From contig JAQFVV010012416.1 in the NCBI GenBank assembly GCA_028023455.1, positions 3,517,594 through 3,581,593 of the forward strand: a DNA stretch of 64,000 bases. The letters are read 5' to 3'. The position numbers and the translations under genes were made by a program. Under the pieces are notes generated by a model that was not told the DNA's origin, ran no database searches, and worked only from the letters and a program-made list of their open reading frames with translations. The DNA comes from Epiperipatus broadwayi. Taxonomy: Eukaryota > Onychophora > Udeonychophora > Euonychophora > Peripatidae. Of this stretch, positions 34,852 to 45,746 are shown piece after piece; the first letter of the stretch is position 1; every line of letters starts with the position of its first letter.

Positions 34852-35655
34852 AAAAATACTAAAATATGAGTTCCTAAAATCAATATTTTTAGACTTTCTT
34901 TATTAAAATTAATTTTTAAGCTCTTGCTATTAATACTTTTCTATTGGTTAGAATGAGTTGGTCTCAAATATATGGTATGTTTTTATAATGATGAAACTAT
35001 TACTAATTTTTTGGTGTGAAGAGGGATAACTAATATTGCATAATTTAACCCTCCTTTTCTACATTTGTTTACATAAAGAGAGAGGTCTTTTTAAACATTA
35101 AAACCATAATGTTTATAACGTTCACGTTATAGTTTCTAAGATGTGATTTTACAAACAAACTTATTTCTTCTAAACTTCTCTTCTTTTTTAAAAATAAGAT
35201 CAATAAAATAACAACATAAATCTCTTCTATGCAGCCACTTGAAGCCTTCTCTCATTTCTTACACAAATTTTTTAACAAAGGCTGAATTTTATTTATCTAC
35301 TTATTATTTTATTCCTGTTTGCTTTTAATTCACCAGCAAATATCTTGTAATCTATTCTCAATGCTTTTAATTTATCAATAAATATCTTGTAATCTAATCT
35401 TAAAGGAAATTGTTTTTAAACATTTTATTTATATAGAATTGTTTTTTTTTTAATCTTCTAATATCTAAAGTTTTAAAAAATACAATTAATTATAATGAAA
35501 AATATAATATATTCAGGTGTGGCTATATCATAATACATAAATAAAGTAAATTAAAATAGAAAATTATATAACATTATAATACTAGCCAAAAAAAAAAAAA
35601 AAATTACTAAAATTCTTCCACAACCACGCTTTCCCTTATTAACAAATAGAACTTT
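34852..35655. other. AT-rich sequence without recognised gene
   Basis: Nothing recognisable; an A16 run occurs near 35588. Confidence 0.5.
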
Positions 35656-35918
35656 TCAAATGAAATTCGACAAGATACCAACACGTATATATACAAAACA
35701 TAATAGCCTTCCTATTATTCATTTTAAAAACCAACTTTCTTTCATAGCCTCAGATTCAAAAAATTTTATCATCAGTTTCAAACTCTGATGATAAATTATT
35801 TCGAATCTGAGGCCATCAATCTCACGACGTCATCATTTGATGTTAAAGAAAGTTTTTGAAGTGAATGATGGGAATATTTTATATATATGTTATTTGTATC
35901 TTGTTGAATTTCACTTGT
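35656..35918. repeat. Foldback element
   Basis: Two arms of about 115-130 bp read as inverted copies around a short centre near 35780. Shared blocks include TGAAATTC-ACAAGATAC, CTTTCTTT and CCTCAGATTC...TTTATCATCAG. The right arm has an extra ~20-bp stretch. It lies directly upstream of a SINE and the full-length Penelope-like element. Confidence 0.65.
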
Positions 35919-35923
35919 AATGT

Positions 35924-36029
35924 CTTGCATTGGTGGTCGAAAGGTCAGCGCGACTGCCTTGCACTTGCAGGCAGTTGCCCGGGTTGCGGGTTCGCGTCTC
36001 GGCCGATGCTATGATACTTAAAAATATAT
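35924..36029 (+). repeat. tRNA-derived SINE (second subfamily), target of the Penelope-like insertion
   Basis: Acceptor strand GCATTGG pairs with CCGATGC. A-box TGGTCGAAAGG is perfect. B-box region is GGGTTCGCGTC. The anticodon arm is distorted by a short duplication (GCACTTGCAGGCAG). The tail TATGATACTTAAAAATATAT contains the 12-bp sequence that was duplicated when the Penelope-like element at 36030 inserted. Confidence 0.75.
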
Positions 36030-36119
36030 TATTATTTTTATGCTGGTCTGGTTTAATTTTAGATTTGGGGTAGTTTTGATTTTATATTGACTAGTTTAGC
36101 TTTATGCTTGTAATGTTTA
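36030..36119 (+). repeat. Left 90-bp direct repeat of the Penelope-like element
   Basis: Same sequence as 38913-39002, offset 2883 bp; starts TATTATTTTTATGCTGGTCT and ends TTGTAATGTTTA. Confidence 0.9.
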
Positions 36120-36429
36120 CATTTTAATGAGTTTTTTGAGTTTAAGAGTAGTTTTGCTGATGTAGTGTAAAGATTTTTTATTATTATTATTATTATTATT
36201 ATTGATATTTTATTATTGATATTTATTATTGACATTTTATTATTGATATATTTATTTTTGTTTTTAATTATTGGTATATTTGAATGTCATTTATGTATAT
36301 TATGTTTGTTGTTTGAGTTTGGGTTGAAAGAGTATATTTGTGTTTATTTGGTTATATATATATATAGAAGTGTGTGTAGGTTTTATTGGGTTTTAATTTA
36401 TAAGGGTATTGGTAATTTGGGTATTTAGT

Positions 36430-38826
36430 ATGGGTTTGTGGAGTTTAATTTTTAATAATTTTCCATTTAATGATATTAGAAGGATTAAAAATTTGTCTAA
36501 ATTGAGTGATAAGATAGAGTCTTTACGTTGGCAGATTTATTTTCTTAAAAAATGTAGGGAATTTAGTGTTTTTCCTAGGTGTTGTGTTATTAATTTTAGT
36601 AGAAATAAAAAGTTGATTCAAAATAAAAATTTAGTTTTTAAGTTACAAACATATATATTGAATAGTTTTTTAAAAGATACTTTTGTAAGGTTTTATAAAT
36701 TTATTTATCTATATAAAAGGAATAGATATTATTTAGAAAGGAGGCAAGATTTTAATTATTCATTTTTGAATTTTTTTATGAGACAATTTAAACAGAATAG
36801 GTCAAATTTCTATTGTAAAAAATATGAAAGAAAATTAAAGTGGTTGTTTGGGAAAGTTAATAAAGTTTATTGTAGTGATAAAGGGTATGAGAATAAGGTT
36901 TCTGAGGATAGAGTTGTTAATCTTACGGATTTGAAGTTAAATGATAGAGAAGTAGATATTCTTGGTAAAGGCCCTAATTTTGTTCCATTTCATTCAAAAA
37001 ATATAGTTTTTGATACAATTTCGTCTATTGAATCTAGTAATTTGAGTGATGAGCAGAAAGTTGGTATTCAATCGATTTTGAATAAAAGTTTAAAAAGGAA
37101 AGAAAAATTTGTTATTAATCCTGCTGAGATTAAACATCTTAAAAATAGGTTAATTGCTAATGATGTAATCATTTCTCGTGAAGACAAAGCTGGTAGGTTT
37201 GTTATTATGAAAGGAGATGATTTCAAAGAGAAAATGGATAGAGAATTAAATAATGGTAAATATATGTTGTTAGATAAAAATCCAGGTAATTTGATTAAAA
37301 AAAAATTGATAGATATTATGAAGAAAATGGTTAATTTAAAAATTTTTAATAGAGTAGATTATTTAAAATGCTATCCTAATGATTTTACATCAGCTAAGAT
37401 GTTTGTGAATATTAAAACTCATAAAGATGGTTTTCCTTTAAGATTTATTTTTGATTTTACAGGTAGTGTTGTAGAGGGTATTTCTAGATTCTTGAATAAT
37501 TTTTTAAAACAATTTGTTGATTTTGGTCAGTACACAGTTTCTTCTTCTTTTGAGGCTTTTGATAAGATTAATAATTTTAAAATGGAAAGTAATTGGGTAT
37601 TTGGAAGTTTAGATATTGAAAATATGTATCAGTCTGTTAATAGGTTAAGCAGTATTGATGTTCTTTTGTCTGTATTGATTAAGAAAAGTTCTTTATCAAA
37701 AAATAAAATTAAGGTAATTAAAGATTTGCTTTTGTTATTGGAAGATTCTATGTATTTTACTTATAGAGGTAATTTTTATAAGATTAAGGAAGGGTGGATA
37801 ATAGGTTATATTATTTCTCCTTTAGTATGTTCAGTTTATATTAGTTTTATGGAAGAGGAAATTATTATTAAAAAGAATTGTTTATATGTAAAATTATTTG
37901 TCAGATATGTTGATGATTGTTTATTTGTAGTTGAGAATGATAAATTGAAGGAATTTGTAAATGAGTTTAATTGTTTTGATCCTTCTATAAAATTTGTGTT
38001 AGAAGGAGGGGGGTTAGATTTTGGTAAATTAAAATTTTTAGATCTTTTGGTGATTAGAAATATAGAAACTAATTGTTTATTGTGCAGTCATTTAGTTAAA
38101 AGTAAAGAATTAAGATCTATAATTAAACCTGATAGCTATCAGTCTGTATCTCATAAAGTAGCTGCTTTTAGGAATTATTGTCATAGGAATATTAAATTAA
38201 ATAATTCTAGTGGGGTAGCTTTGTTTCAGAAATATCAATTTTATAAAGATTATTTGAGTGTTGGATACTCTGATAAATTTGTTAAAAGTATTTTATTTAA
38301 TAGTAATATTTGTAAGGATGTAAAGGTTAAAGAAAAATATGATTTTATTTCTTTGCCATTTAAATTGTCTTCTTATAAAATTGTGTGTAGAAATAGTAAA
38401 TTGTTTGGAAATAAGAAAATTGCTTGGAAAAGGGGTGTTACATTGAATAATTTATTAAATAATACAAAAGAAGTTTTTGATAGAAAGACTATTCCTGGTG
38501 TGGTATATTTTATTCCTTGTTTATTTTGTAAGAAGGTTTACATAGGTCAGAGTAGTTTGAGTTTAAATGAAAGAATAAAGGTTCATAAAAGTAGAGTTAA
38601 AAATAGATATCTTAGTTCTGCTTTGCATGTCCATGAAAAAGATACAGGCCACACTATTGATTTTGATGAAGCTAAGGTTGTCTTCTTTGAGAGAAATGAA
38701 ATCAAAAGAAGAATTAAAGAGTCTTTATTATTGAAAATTTATTATTCTGAAGCAATTAACTTATTTAAGAGTTCTTTTAATATTAAGGGTGGAGGGGAAG
38801 TGAATGGATTTGTGGGTAGTTTTTAA
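36430..38826 (+). CDS. Penelope-like reverse transcriptase with GIY-YIG endonuclease
   Basis: Start at ATG 36430 gives 798 aa; codons upstream lack an ATG in frame. Residues 1-250 are a basic N-terminal region. RT domain: KTHKDGFPLRFI at about 329-340, motif A FGSLDIENMY at 391-400, motif B region GWIIGYIISP at 455-464, motif C YVDD at 493-496 and thumb GKLKFLDL near 532. Linker: KRGVTLNNLL near 667. GIY-YIG endonuclease: VVYFIPCLFCKKVYIGQS at about 691-708 (C-x2-C of the zinc site), R715 (LNER), H-rich ALHVHEKDTGH near 731-741 and ESLLLK with the likely catalytic Glu at about 764. Such proteins copy the element RNA and cut target DNA. The motif B sequence departs from the usual G-S-P-L-S-P. 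Codon use is extremely AT-rich. Confidence 0.93.
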   Translation: MGLWSLIFNNFPFNDIRRIKNLSKLSDKIESLRWQIYFLKKCREFSVFPRCCVINFSRNKKLIQNKNLVFKLQTYILNSFLKDTFVRFYKFIYLYKRNRYYLERRQDFNYSFLNFFMRQFKQNRSNFYCKKYERKLKWLFGKVNKVYCSDKGYENKVSEDRVVNLTDLKLNDREVDILGKGPNFVPFHSKNIVFDTISSIESSNLSDEQKVGIQSILNKSLKRKEKFVINPAEIKHLKNRLIANDVIISREDKAGRFVIMKGDDFKEKMDRELNNGKYMLLDKNPGNLIKKKLIDIMKKMVNLKIFNRVDYLKCYPNDFTSAKMFVNIKTHKDGFPLRFIFDFTGSVVEGISRFLNNFLKQFVDFGQYTVSSSFEAFDKINNFKMESNWVFGSLDIENMYQSVNRLSSIDVLLSVLIKKSSLSKNKIKVIKDLLLLLEDSMYFTYRGNFYKIKEGWIIGYIISPLVCSVYISFMEEEIIIKKNCLYVKLFVRYVDDCLFVVENDKLKEFVNEFNCFDPSIKFVLEGGGLDFGKLKFLDLLVIRNIETNCLLCSHLVKSKELRSIIKPDSYQSVSHKVAAFRNYCHRNIKLNNSSGVALFQKYQFYKDYLSVGYSDKFVKSILFNSNICKDVKVKEKYDFISLPFKLSSYKIVCRNSKLFGNKKIAWKRGVTLNNLLNNTKEVFDRKTIPGVVYFIPCLFCKKVYIGQSSLSLNERIKVHKSRVKNRYLSSALHVHEKDTGHTIDFDEAKVVFFERNEIKRRIKESLLLKIYYSEAINLFKSSFNIKGGGEVNGFVGSF

Positions 38827-38912
38827 TAGTATATATAATGTGTGGTTTTTTTTGTAGTTCTTTACACTTGAGAAGTCTGCTTGTAGCAGTGAAACCTTAG
38901 GTTGTGTTTTAA

Positions 38913-39002
38913 TATTATTTTTATGCTGGTCTGGTTTAATTTTAGATTTGGGGTAGTTTTGATTTTATATTGACTAGTTTAGCTTTATGCTTGTAATGTT
39001 TA
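38913..39002 (+). repeat. Right 90-bp direct repeat of the Penelope-like element
   Basis: Same sequence as 36030-36119; its last three bases overlap the right target duplication. Confidence 0.9.
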
Positions 39003-39011
39003 AAAATATAT

Positions 39012-41235
39012 ATATATATTAATATATAAAACCATGGTCATGGAAGAGTTTTAGTAAAAAAAAATGTTTTTTTTCTAGTATTGTAATTTTATACGATTTT
39101 CTATTTTATTTATCATTATTGAGGTAGAGGTAGGAAGCATTTAATAAAGTAAATTTTATTTTTATTGATAGTTAGTCATTGTTATATATATATCTAATAA
39201 AATTATGTTAGAAAAGTTTGGATCAGATTCTAAGATATATATCGAGTAGACACTAAAGGTGTTTTAATATTCAGTTAAATGTTGTGGTCATTCATAATCT
39301 TTAGTAAAAATGTAACTGCTTGTATTAAAAGGTTGAACAGCCTTGATCTTTTAATACTAATATAATAAGTGTTTTGCCCTGGGTGTTATAGTGCAGAAAC
39401 TAAGCCCATGAATCAAGGGCTCCAGCTTCATCCCTTCTTATACTTGAACTTTATATGAACTCCCAATAATAAATCATTCAATTATTATTTACAGTAAATA
39501 TTTTTATAGAATATAATAAACATCTCCATACTTCCCGAATCATTCTTTTTCAATTATAAATAAAGATATAAAAAAAGACAAATGACAAAAAAATTTGAAA
39601 CGCAAATTGTAATTTTATATAAGTTTTTGAATGGTATTTTTTATTTATTCACTATTAATAATTTATAAGGATCGTTTGATGATACTAAGAACACCCAAAA
39701 ATAAAATCATTTCTATTATCTTACATTTAATTTGAAAGTGGCATATTTATTAATAATTACATAATTATCTTTGATTTACTCAGTGGTAAGATTTTTTAAA
39801 AGGAGAAGAAAAGGCTCTTATATTTATTGTTTGATGGCCGAATTAAATAAAGCTTTGTTTAACATCTGATGTGAATTTAAATTTGATTCCAGCTAAACTT
39901 GTTAGAAAGCTATTCTCTTTAAGATCCAGGATTGTAAACATAAACCAATACTTGCAGACATTCCGATGCAGGAAAGGATGTTGCAACGATATTAATAGCA
40001 CACAGAAATGGAGATCATTTTCATTATCATACATTTAATTTGAAAGTGTTGTATTCAATTACATATATACATTGCTGTAAGAAGTGTAATATTATTTTAT
40101 TCCACTTTTCTTTTGCTATTCTAGAAATAGACTTTTTCCTAACTAAAGAATTATGTAACCATTTGTCATAACTATAAGATATTTTCATTAAAGCCCTTTG
40201 GTTGCCCTAAAAAGAGTAGTTGTTTTACTAAAGCAAATTATTCTATTAAATGAACCCTGTTTTATTTTTATTCTAATTTTTTGGAAACAAAATTTTTTTT
40301 ATTCTTTTTTGTATTTTATTGAAAATATTTTTTTTTTTTTTAGGAATATACCAATAATTTTAAAATTCCTTTCTGATTTTTTTAATGTCACTTGTAAAAC
40401 AGATCACTAATTGTTTTTCAGCTCAAGTATTTTTCAATCATTAATCACCTTACTATATATCTAATATTGAACATTATTTCTAAAATGGAAAACAGAATAC
40501 TTATTTAGGATATCAATAATTAATGTTTTGAGATTATTGACTCCGAAATGATTTTGACTTTAAATGGGAGTTGCTGTGTATTGACTCTTCAATTACAGTG
40601 CACGACTATTAGTTCCTGAACTAGTTTAGAGTTTGATTTGCTAACTAGTTTACAATTTATACAAAATTCTCAACTGTTCCAAATTAAGCGCATGATGAGA
40701 GATTGGCGTATACAAATTAACACAGTTCTGGTTCCCGCTGAGCTGCATTAGAAAAGCACACTATGTACATACAATGATTAATATTTGAACTATAATCCTG
40801 AACATATACTTTCTATGTCTTAATTCTCTCCTTTCTCAATGTGGGGTAATTTTCAATTCCCATGCTGTTTCCTTGCAATGAATGCTCTGCTAAAATTCAC
40901 TGAATGTGCTCTATATTCTCTCTGTCATTTTTTCCAAATCCCTCCCCTTTTATCTGTTTAGTTTCTTTTGTTTTCTGGACTATATTAGTTTATAATTAAC
41001 GTAGACATTAATTAAATTCCTTTTGTTATCTGATTAATTAGTTTAGTTCAATTAATTGCATTTTAAGCCAACTCAGAAAACATCTAATTACAATGTCTAT
41101 AATTAAAATATTAGAAATTTAAAATGTCTTTTAAAAGGAATATTTTATGTATGTTTAATTTTAAAATGCATATTTTACAATACCTCCCCTTACTCCAGAA
41201 AACCCCATGTTGCAATCCCTCAGTGCTTTATTTTC
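39012..41235. other. AT-rich sequence with one spaced direct repeat
   Basis: TACATTTAATTTGAAAGTG occurs at 39722-39740 and 40030-40048. The similarity extends about 17 bp to the left with mismatches, so it is probably a segment duplication and not a clean target duplication. The 63-codon minus ORF between the copies has no recognised family. Nothing else can be supported. Confidence 0.4.
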
Positions 41236-41239
41236 TCTC

Positions 41240-41985
41240 TTCCCAAGCTGGAGAAACACTTGATTTTTATGATTAACCGATGTAATCTTGAAATTTGTGT
41301 AAACTCTTCCTTTTCTTTATCACCCTGAGTGCTTTCTTCTCATTTCTGGAAAGACTCAGGGTTTTTCCTTGTTTTACAGTTTTTGTATCTGGCAGCTCAC
41401 TGTCTAAAGATTGACGTTCTTCTAAAAAATCTTTGAAAGTGTCTATTTCATTTTTGGCCATCTTTTCCTGTGGGTCCATTTCATACTGCTGCCAATTCTC
41501 TACCTGTTTGGATAATTCTGACATTGCAAATTTACTTTGTATTTTTCCACTAAGTTCTGAGTTTTGTTGTTCAAGTACTATTACTCGTTGAGCTAGAAGC
41601 CTTCAATCTTCCTTGAACTTCTTCAAGTTCAGCTCATTTCTGTTTATGGCCTGCTGAATTTGTGCCAGGGATGACTGCAGCTCTGTTTTTTTCTGTGACC
41701 AAATGTCTATCATCTGTATGTGAACCTGGAGTTGCTCCTTCTGAGAACATTGCTCTTTATACTGCTTCTTTTCAGAATCTTTCTGTTCCTCTTCAAATTG
41801 ATTTTTTAACTTGAAATTATAACTTTTCAGTCCTTGTAACTGCAAGTTGAGTTGTAGCTCAAATTGCATCTTTTTTTTCATGCTTGAAAGCTAATTCTTG
41901 GTTCCTTGACTCCAGTTCTTGTAGTTTGGTCTGATCTCTATTAGACCTTGCAAAATGGTTCTACATCTCATGGCACTGCTTTGCA
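41240..41985 (-). pseudogene. Coiled-coil protein pseudogene (intron-less fragment)
   Basis: Minus-strand translation gives about 220 residues of Gln/Glu/Lys-rich coiled coil, QTKLQELESRNQELAFKHEKK followed by QFELQLNLQLQGLKSYNFKL and later LEERQSLDSELPDTKTVKQG. Its C-terminus is KFQDYIG and a stop (about 41273). Two lesions: an A8 run near 41871-41878 shifts the frame by one relative to the upstream part, and an in-frame TGA lies at 41603-41605. An AATAAA signal follows on the minus strand near 41230. The lack of introns suggests a processed copy, but no poly-A tail or duplication is visible. I cannot name the parent; golgin-like or centrosomal coiled-coil proteins are possible. Its left end is an RTE fragment (41996). 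Confidence 0.55.
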
Positions 41986-41995
41986 CCTTAGTGAT

Positions 41996-42565
41996 ATATC
42001 ATCATCATTATCAACCTTTATCAATCCACTGCAGGATGGGGGTCTCTCCAAGTTTAATCCATCTTCTTCGATTTTTAGCTTCTCTTCTCCACATCACCCC
42101 TGCACACCTTCCTATTTCATTCATCCATCTCACATGTGGTCTCTTTCTGGGTCTTTTACATCTCTTGGAATCCAGTTTAAAATTTCAATTGTCCATCTAT
42201 TATCATCTCTTCTAAAAATATGTCCAGCCCAACTCCAATCTTTTAATTTTTTCAATGAGGTCAGTAACACCCGTTTGTTCTCTTACCCATACATTGTGTT
42301 TTCGATCTCTTCATGTTACTCCCAACATACATCTCTCCATACTTCTTTGAGTGGTCTGAAGTCTCTGTATTGCTCTTCTATTGAGTGTCCAAGTCTCAGA
42401 TCCATAAGTAAGAACTGGTAAAACACACTTATTAAAAACCTTTCTTTTCAAACACATAGGCATATTTCCTTTTAGTATCAAGTTATTTCTACCAAAAGCA
42501 CTCCAACCAAGTTTAATTCTATGATTAATTTCTTCCATTATGTTTATATCTGTATTAATAATCTA
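41996..42565 (-). mobile_element. RTE-like LINE 3' fragment, copy 4
   Basis: Minus-strand frames encode the RT C-terminal region: EEINHRIKLGWSAFGRNNLI, KRKVFNKCVLPVLTYGSETW and the following block. The 3' end is at the ATC-rich stretch 41996-42010; 5' truncation is near 42565 within the INTD block. Frameshifts disrupt it. Confidence 0.88.
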
Positions 42566-43066
42566 TACTTAAGTGTACACTGTTATGTGAAAAGCTGTCT
42601 AAGAACTAGTAACTTAAAGAACTAATAATGCTAATATTATGGTTGCTATAAAAAATGAAGTATACCAAAAATTTTAAAAAGTCTTAATTTTATTTTTGCT
42701 ATTTTCTTTTAGCTAGTTATCTAAGAAATTTGAACTTTCATGTAACATGAACAGATAAATGGTTTGCCCTTCCATCATCATAATAGTTTGTAAATTACAA
42801 TGAATATAAAGCTAAAAATGATGACATAAATCTATTAAAAGTTTCTGATAATTCTAAAATAAAATAGTTGAATTTGTTCATGGTTGGATGATAGAAAAGT
42901 GAGGAGATAAGAGTACATTTTGAAATTATTAAAAAAATGGAAAAGTTCCATACCTCTGAAATATACAAAATATTTAAAAATGAAAAAAAAAAGGTTAGTT
43001 TATCTGTTCCTTTTCAATTATACCTTATTGAACTTTAATGAGCTATTAATTTATTTATATCATTTA
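42566..43066. other. AT-rich sequence without recognised gene
   Basis: Nothing recognisable. Confidence 0.45.
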
Positions 43067-43080
43067 CAATCCAAGTTATC

Positions 43081-43324
43081 ACATGATCACCATTTCTTAT
43101 GTTTGCTCATAACTGTTATTAAAACAGGCAAAAGTCTCCATACAGTAGTGCCACCCAGTGCAAGCCAGAGTAATCAATGGATGCCAGAAGGCTTGTGTAT
43201 AAAATCCCTATCTAGTGCTTACTCATCCAATATCCTCAGACTGCTTGTGGCTTTCATCAGTAAGAAACCTTGGATCTGGCTTGCACTGAGTAGCACTACT
43301 GGATGGGGAGTTTTGCCTGTTTTT
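43081..43324. mobile_element. Hammerhead-repeat copy with 14-bp duplication and deleted active site (H5)
   Basis: A 244-bp copy flanked by a perfect 14-bp duplication caatccaagttatc (43067-43080 and 43325-43338). Most is minus-sense; the last ~45 bp are an inverted copy of the GAGAGTTTTGCCTG end. The minus strand keeps CTGATGA but the stretch containing GAAACTA is deleted, so the ribozyme is lost. Confidence 0.8.
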
Positions 43325-43491
43325 CAATCCAAGTTATCTAACACTTTATGTAAAATTGATTTCAATTAAGTTGTTATTTTCTATATTTGATATTTAAGAA
43401 TTTTTAGATCCAAAACCCTACCTAGAATATAAAGTTCTTTTTTTTCTCTCTGAAGAATTGGAAAATGTTGTGAAAATAACTGGAAATGAAT

Positions 43492-43600
43492 ATCAAGCGT
43501 TGATGGTTGAAAGGTCAGCACAGCGGCCTTACAAGCAGTTGTCCCGGGTTAGCGGGTTCGCTTCCCGGCCGATGCTATGACACATGAAGAAAAAAAAAAC
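43492..43600 (+). repeat. tRNA-derived SINE (second subfamily)
   Basis: Leader TCAAGCGTTGATGG, D-arm TTGAAAGGTCAG, B-box region GGGTTCGCTTCC, 3' end GGCCGATGCTATGACACATG followed by an A-rich tail. The T-arm and acceptor closely match the other copies. Confidence 0.75.
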
Positions 43601-44815
43601 CATATAAGAGGAAAGTCCTAAACATCTCTTTTAACAATATTTCAAACAATTAAATCAAAAAGTTTTCAGAGTATTTAACTACTTTCAAAAATATTTCTTC
43701 TTTTCTATCTATCTGTTGAAGAAGTATCACAGCCAGTTAAATATATTGTTAATTTGGTTTAATTTATAGACGCTTCTGCAAAATAACCTAAGCTCTGAAA
43801 AACAATGGTTCAAATATTATCTAGCTGATGGAGGTAATAAATTATTAAAATTTTCTGGAATAAATAATGCAATACAAAAATTCTTTTGATGAACAGAAGT
43901 TCCCATCTAGCTTTGACATTTGATTTTATGTTAAATAAATGGAATTTACAATGGTAGTACACTATATAACATATGGCTTCAATTCACACATATGTGCTGT
44001 GTTTATATATTGGACTAGTTCCATCATCAAATATTAAGTATTGAATGTCTTTAGAAAAATTTACTTATTTAAATTTTCCAATTACATTCGAATATTAGAT
44101 TAGGGTAAAAGTCTAACATATAAATACAACTAAAATACCATAATCACAAACCTTCCGGAAAACAATACATGTGTGTGCGCGCATGCTACATGTGTATAAA
44201 TAAATACTATACATGCAAACACATTTAAAAATGAAATTTAAAAAAAAAAAAACGAATTATTAAATACCTTTAAATTAGGAAACTTAATTGTAATGAACAG
44301 ACCGATTTATTTTTTCTATTTTAATTCAATGGCTATATTTAATTCACAAGCAGCGCTGTAAGTAATTAACCTAAAATATTTTTATTTGTAAACTTAGAAT
44401 TTACATATTAATTCCAATATAAAATCTCTACTATACTAAATTTAGAATTTAATTCATTTTAGATTTTTTTTTTTTTTATAGATCTACAGGTCTTGGGAAA
44501 TGTAAGCTGGTCGATTTTAACTTCTAACAAGTTACTAATTTATTTTTTTTTGGTAAAAATAAATTATGTTTTATTAATGTTTTAAGTTTGGTGCTTTATA
44601 AAAAAAAAAATATACTTAATAGAAAAATAAGTTCATAGCATGCAATATTTTAAAGATAATGGTTACTAATAAAATAAATTTATCCAATATATAAAAATAT
44701 TTATATATAGTATATAAAATGTTGGAGAGTTTATTTACGTTATATAAGTCATTAGAAGCTTCAGTTAATTCCTGTTCAGTTATATATTTATTATTTACAA
44801 AATTATAGATATAAT
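43601..44815. other. AT-rich sequence, one old dispersed repeat
   Basis: A segment near 43970-44130 resembles 23040-23220 (shared GGACTA-TTCCATCxTC and TGTCTTTAGAAAAA blocks). Otherwise nothing is recognised. Confidence 0.4.
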
Positions 44816-44817
44816 TA

Positions 44818-45015
44818 GAGGGAATTTGAACTCAGACTTTCAATCTCCTTTTAGCTATCCACCCCATCTTATATTACCAATACACATGACCATATACATG
44901 CGAAAAAGAAAAATGATCTCCAATATATTTTTTTCATGCTGAACCAGCACTCATCGGTTGGGCCAGATCATCATCTCCCAACATATATATGGAATCAGTG
45001 TTCAGTTTCTGTAAA
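44818..45015 (-). repeat. Relic of the 474-bp repeat family
   Basis: Shares GAATTTGAACTCAGACTTTC (reverse complement of a B-box), CACATGACCATATACATG and CTGAACCAGCACTCATCGGT with the copies at 23.4-24.4 and 61.4 kb. Single partial copy, no duplication seen. Confidence 0.6.
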
Positions 45016-45040
45016 TAACAATCAACTATAAAAAAATAAA

Positions 45041-45255
45041 ATGATACCAATCTAACCTTTATTGGTATTTAAGCGTACTCATTGATATTGTTCTAAATCA
45101 CAGAATGAAATCTGTACATTATTTTAATTTACGTACATCTGAAATCATTATTCTGAACATATATTAAAATAATAGACAGATTTCCCACTCTGATTTAGAA
45201 CAAAATCAATTTGAACTAGGCTTAAATACCAATAAAGCCAAAGTATTGGTATCAT
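45041..45255. repeat. Foldback element
   Basis: Left arm from ATGATACCAAT (45041) and right arm ending ATTGGTATCAT (45255) are inverted copies over about 95 bp each. Shared blocks: TTTATTGGTATTTAAGC, TTGTTCTAAATCA and AAATCTGT...ATTATTTTAA. The centre is near 45148. Confidence 0.65.
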
Positions 45256-45746
45256 TCTATCTTTTCCTAGTTAATTACTATTTGCATAGCTCGGTAGAAG
45301 GAATAGTTACTTGTGTTTCAATTACATATCATTAAATTATGAATATTTATTATTAAAACTATAAATAGTAAATTAATAAGTATTTAAAATTTCAGCAGAG
45401 TTTGGATGCTTTAAAAAAGCATGAATCTTACGATAAATGAAATAAAAAGGTCTATTGTTATTATCTTCATGTGATGTATTGTGATCAGAGCAACCAAGAT
45501 CAAAAATGTTTTAAATTAAAATGTCTTTTTTATTAATTTATATATTTTTTAAAACGAGACAACTAAAACAATAATAAGAAACCCACAAATATGAGCGGAC
45601 TATTGTAATTTTTTTAAGAATTATCAATATGTGTCACTCATCTTCTAATATTGCCTCATTTTGAGAGTGAAATGATATTCATTAATATAAATTTCAAAAA
45701 AATTAATTAAGGATTAAAATGAAATGTAAAATGTATATGTCATACT

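Larger units (their letters stand above)
36030..38999 (+). mobile_element. Full-length Penelope-like retroelement
   Basis: A 2.97-kb element flanked by a 12-bp duplication ttaaaaatatat (36018-36029 and 39000-39011) taken from the A-rich tail of the preceding SINE. Direct repeats of 90 bp, with no difference that I can see, lie at 36030-36119 and 38913-39002, equivalent to the pLTRs of Penelope elements. Between them are a leader with a (TTA)n run near 36179-36203, one long ORF (36430-38826) and a short 3' region with AGTCTGCTTGTAGCAGTGAAA. Identical repeats, an intact ORF and a perfect duplication indicate recent insertion. Confidence 0.9.

Noticed and set aside
35785-35810. CTGATGATAAATTATTTCGAATC at the centre of the 35.7-kb foldback considered as a hammerhead
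   Set aside because: GAAA is replaced by GAAT and no cleavage triplet or stem I partner is present.
38857-38897. Hairpin AGTCTGCTTGTAGCAGTGAAA near the Penelope-like 3' end considered as its hammerhead ribozyme
   Set aside because: It has GTC and GAAA-like letters and a CTGC/GCAG stem, but no CTGANGA box in either orientation; it is a conserved end sequence of unknown function.
39722-40048. Direct repeats TACATTTAATTTGAAAGTG as target duplications of a 289-bp insertion
   Set aside because: Similarity continues leftward with mismatches beyond the 19 bp, which fits a segmental duplication better than a target duplication.
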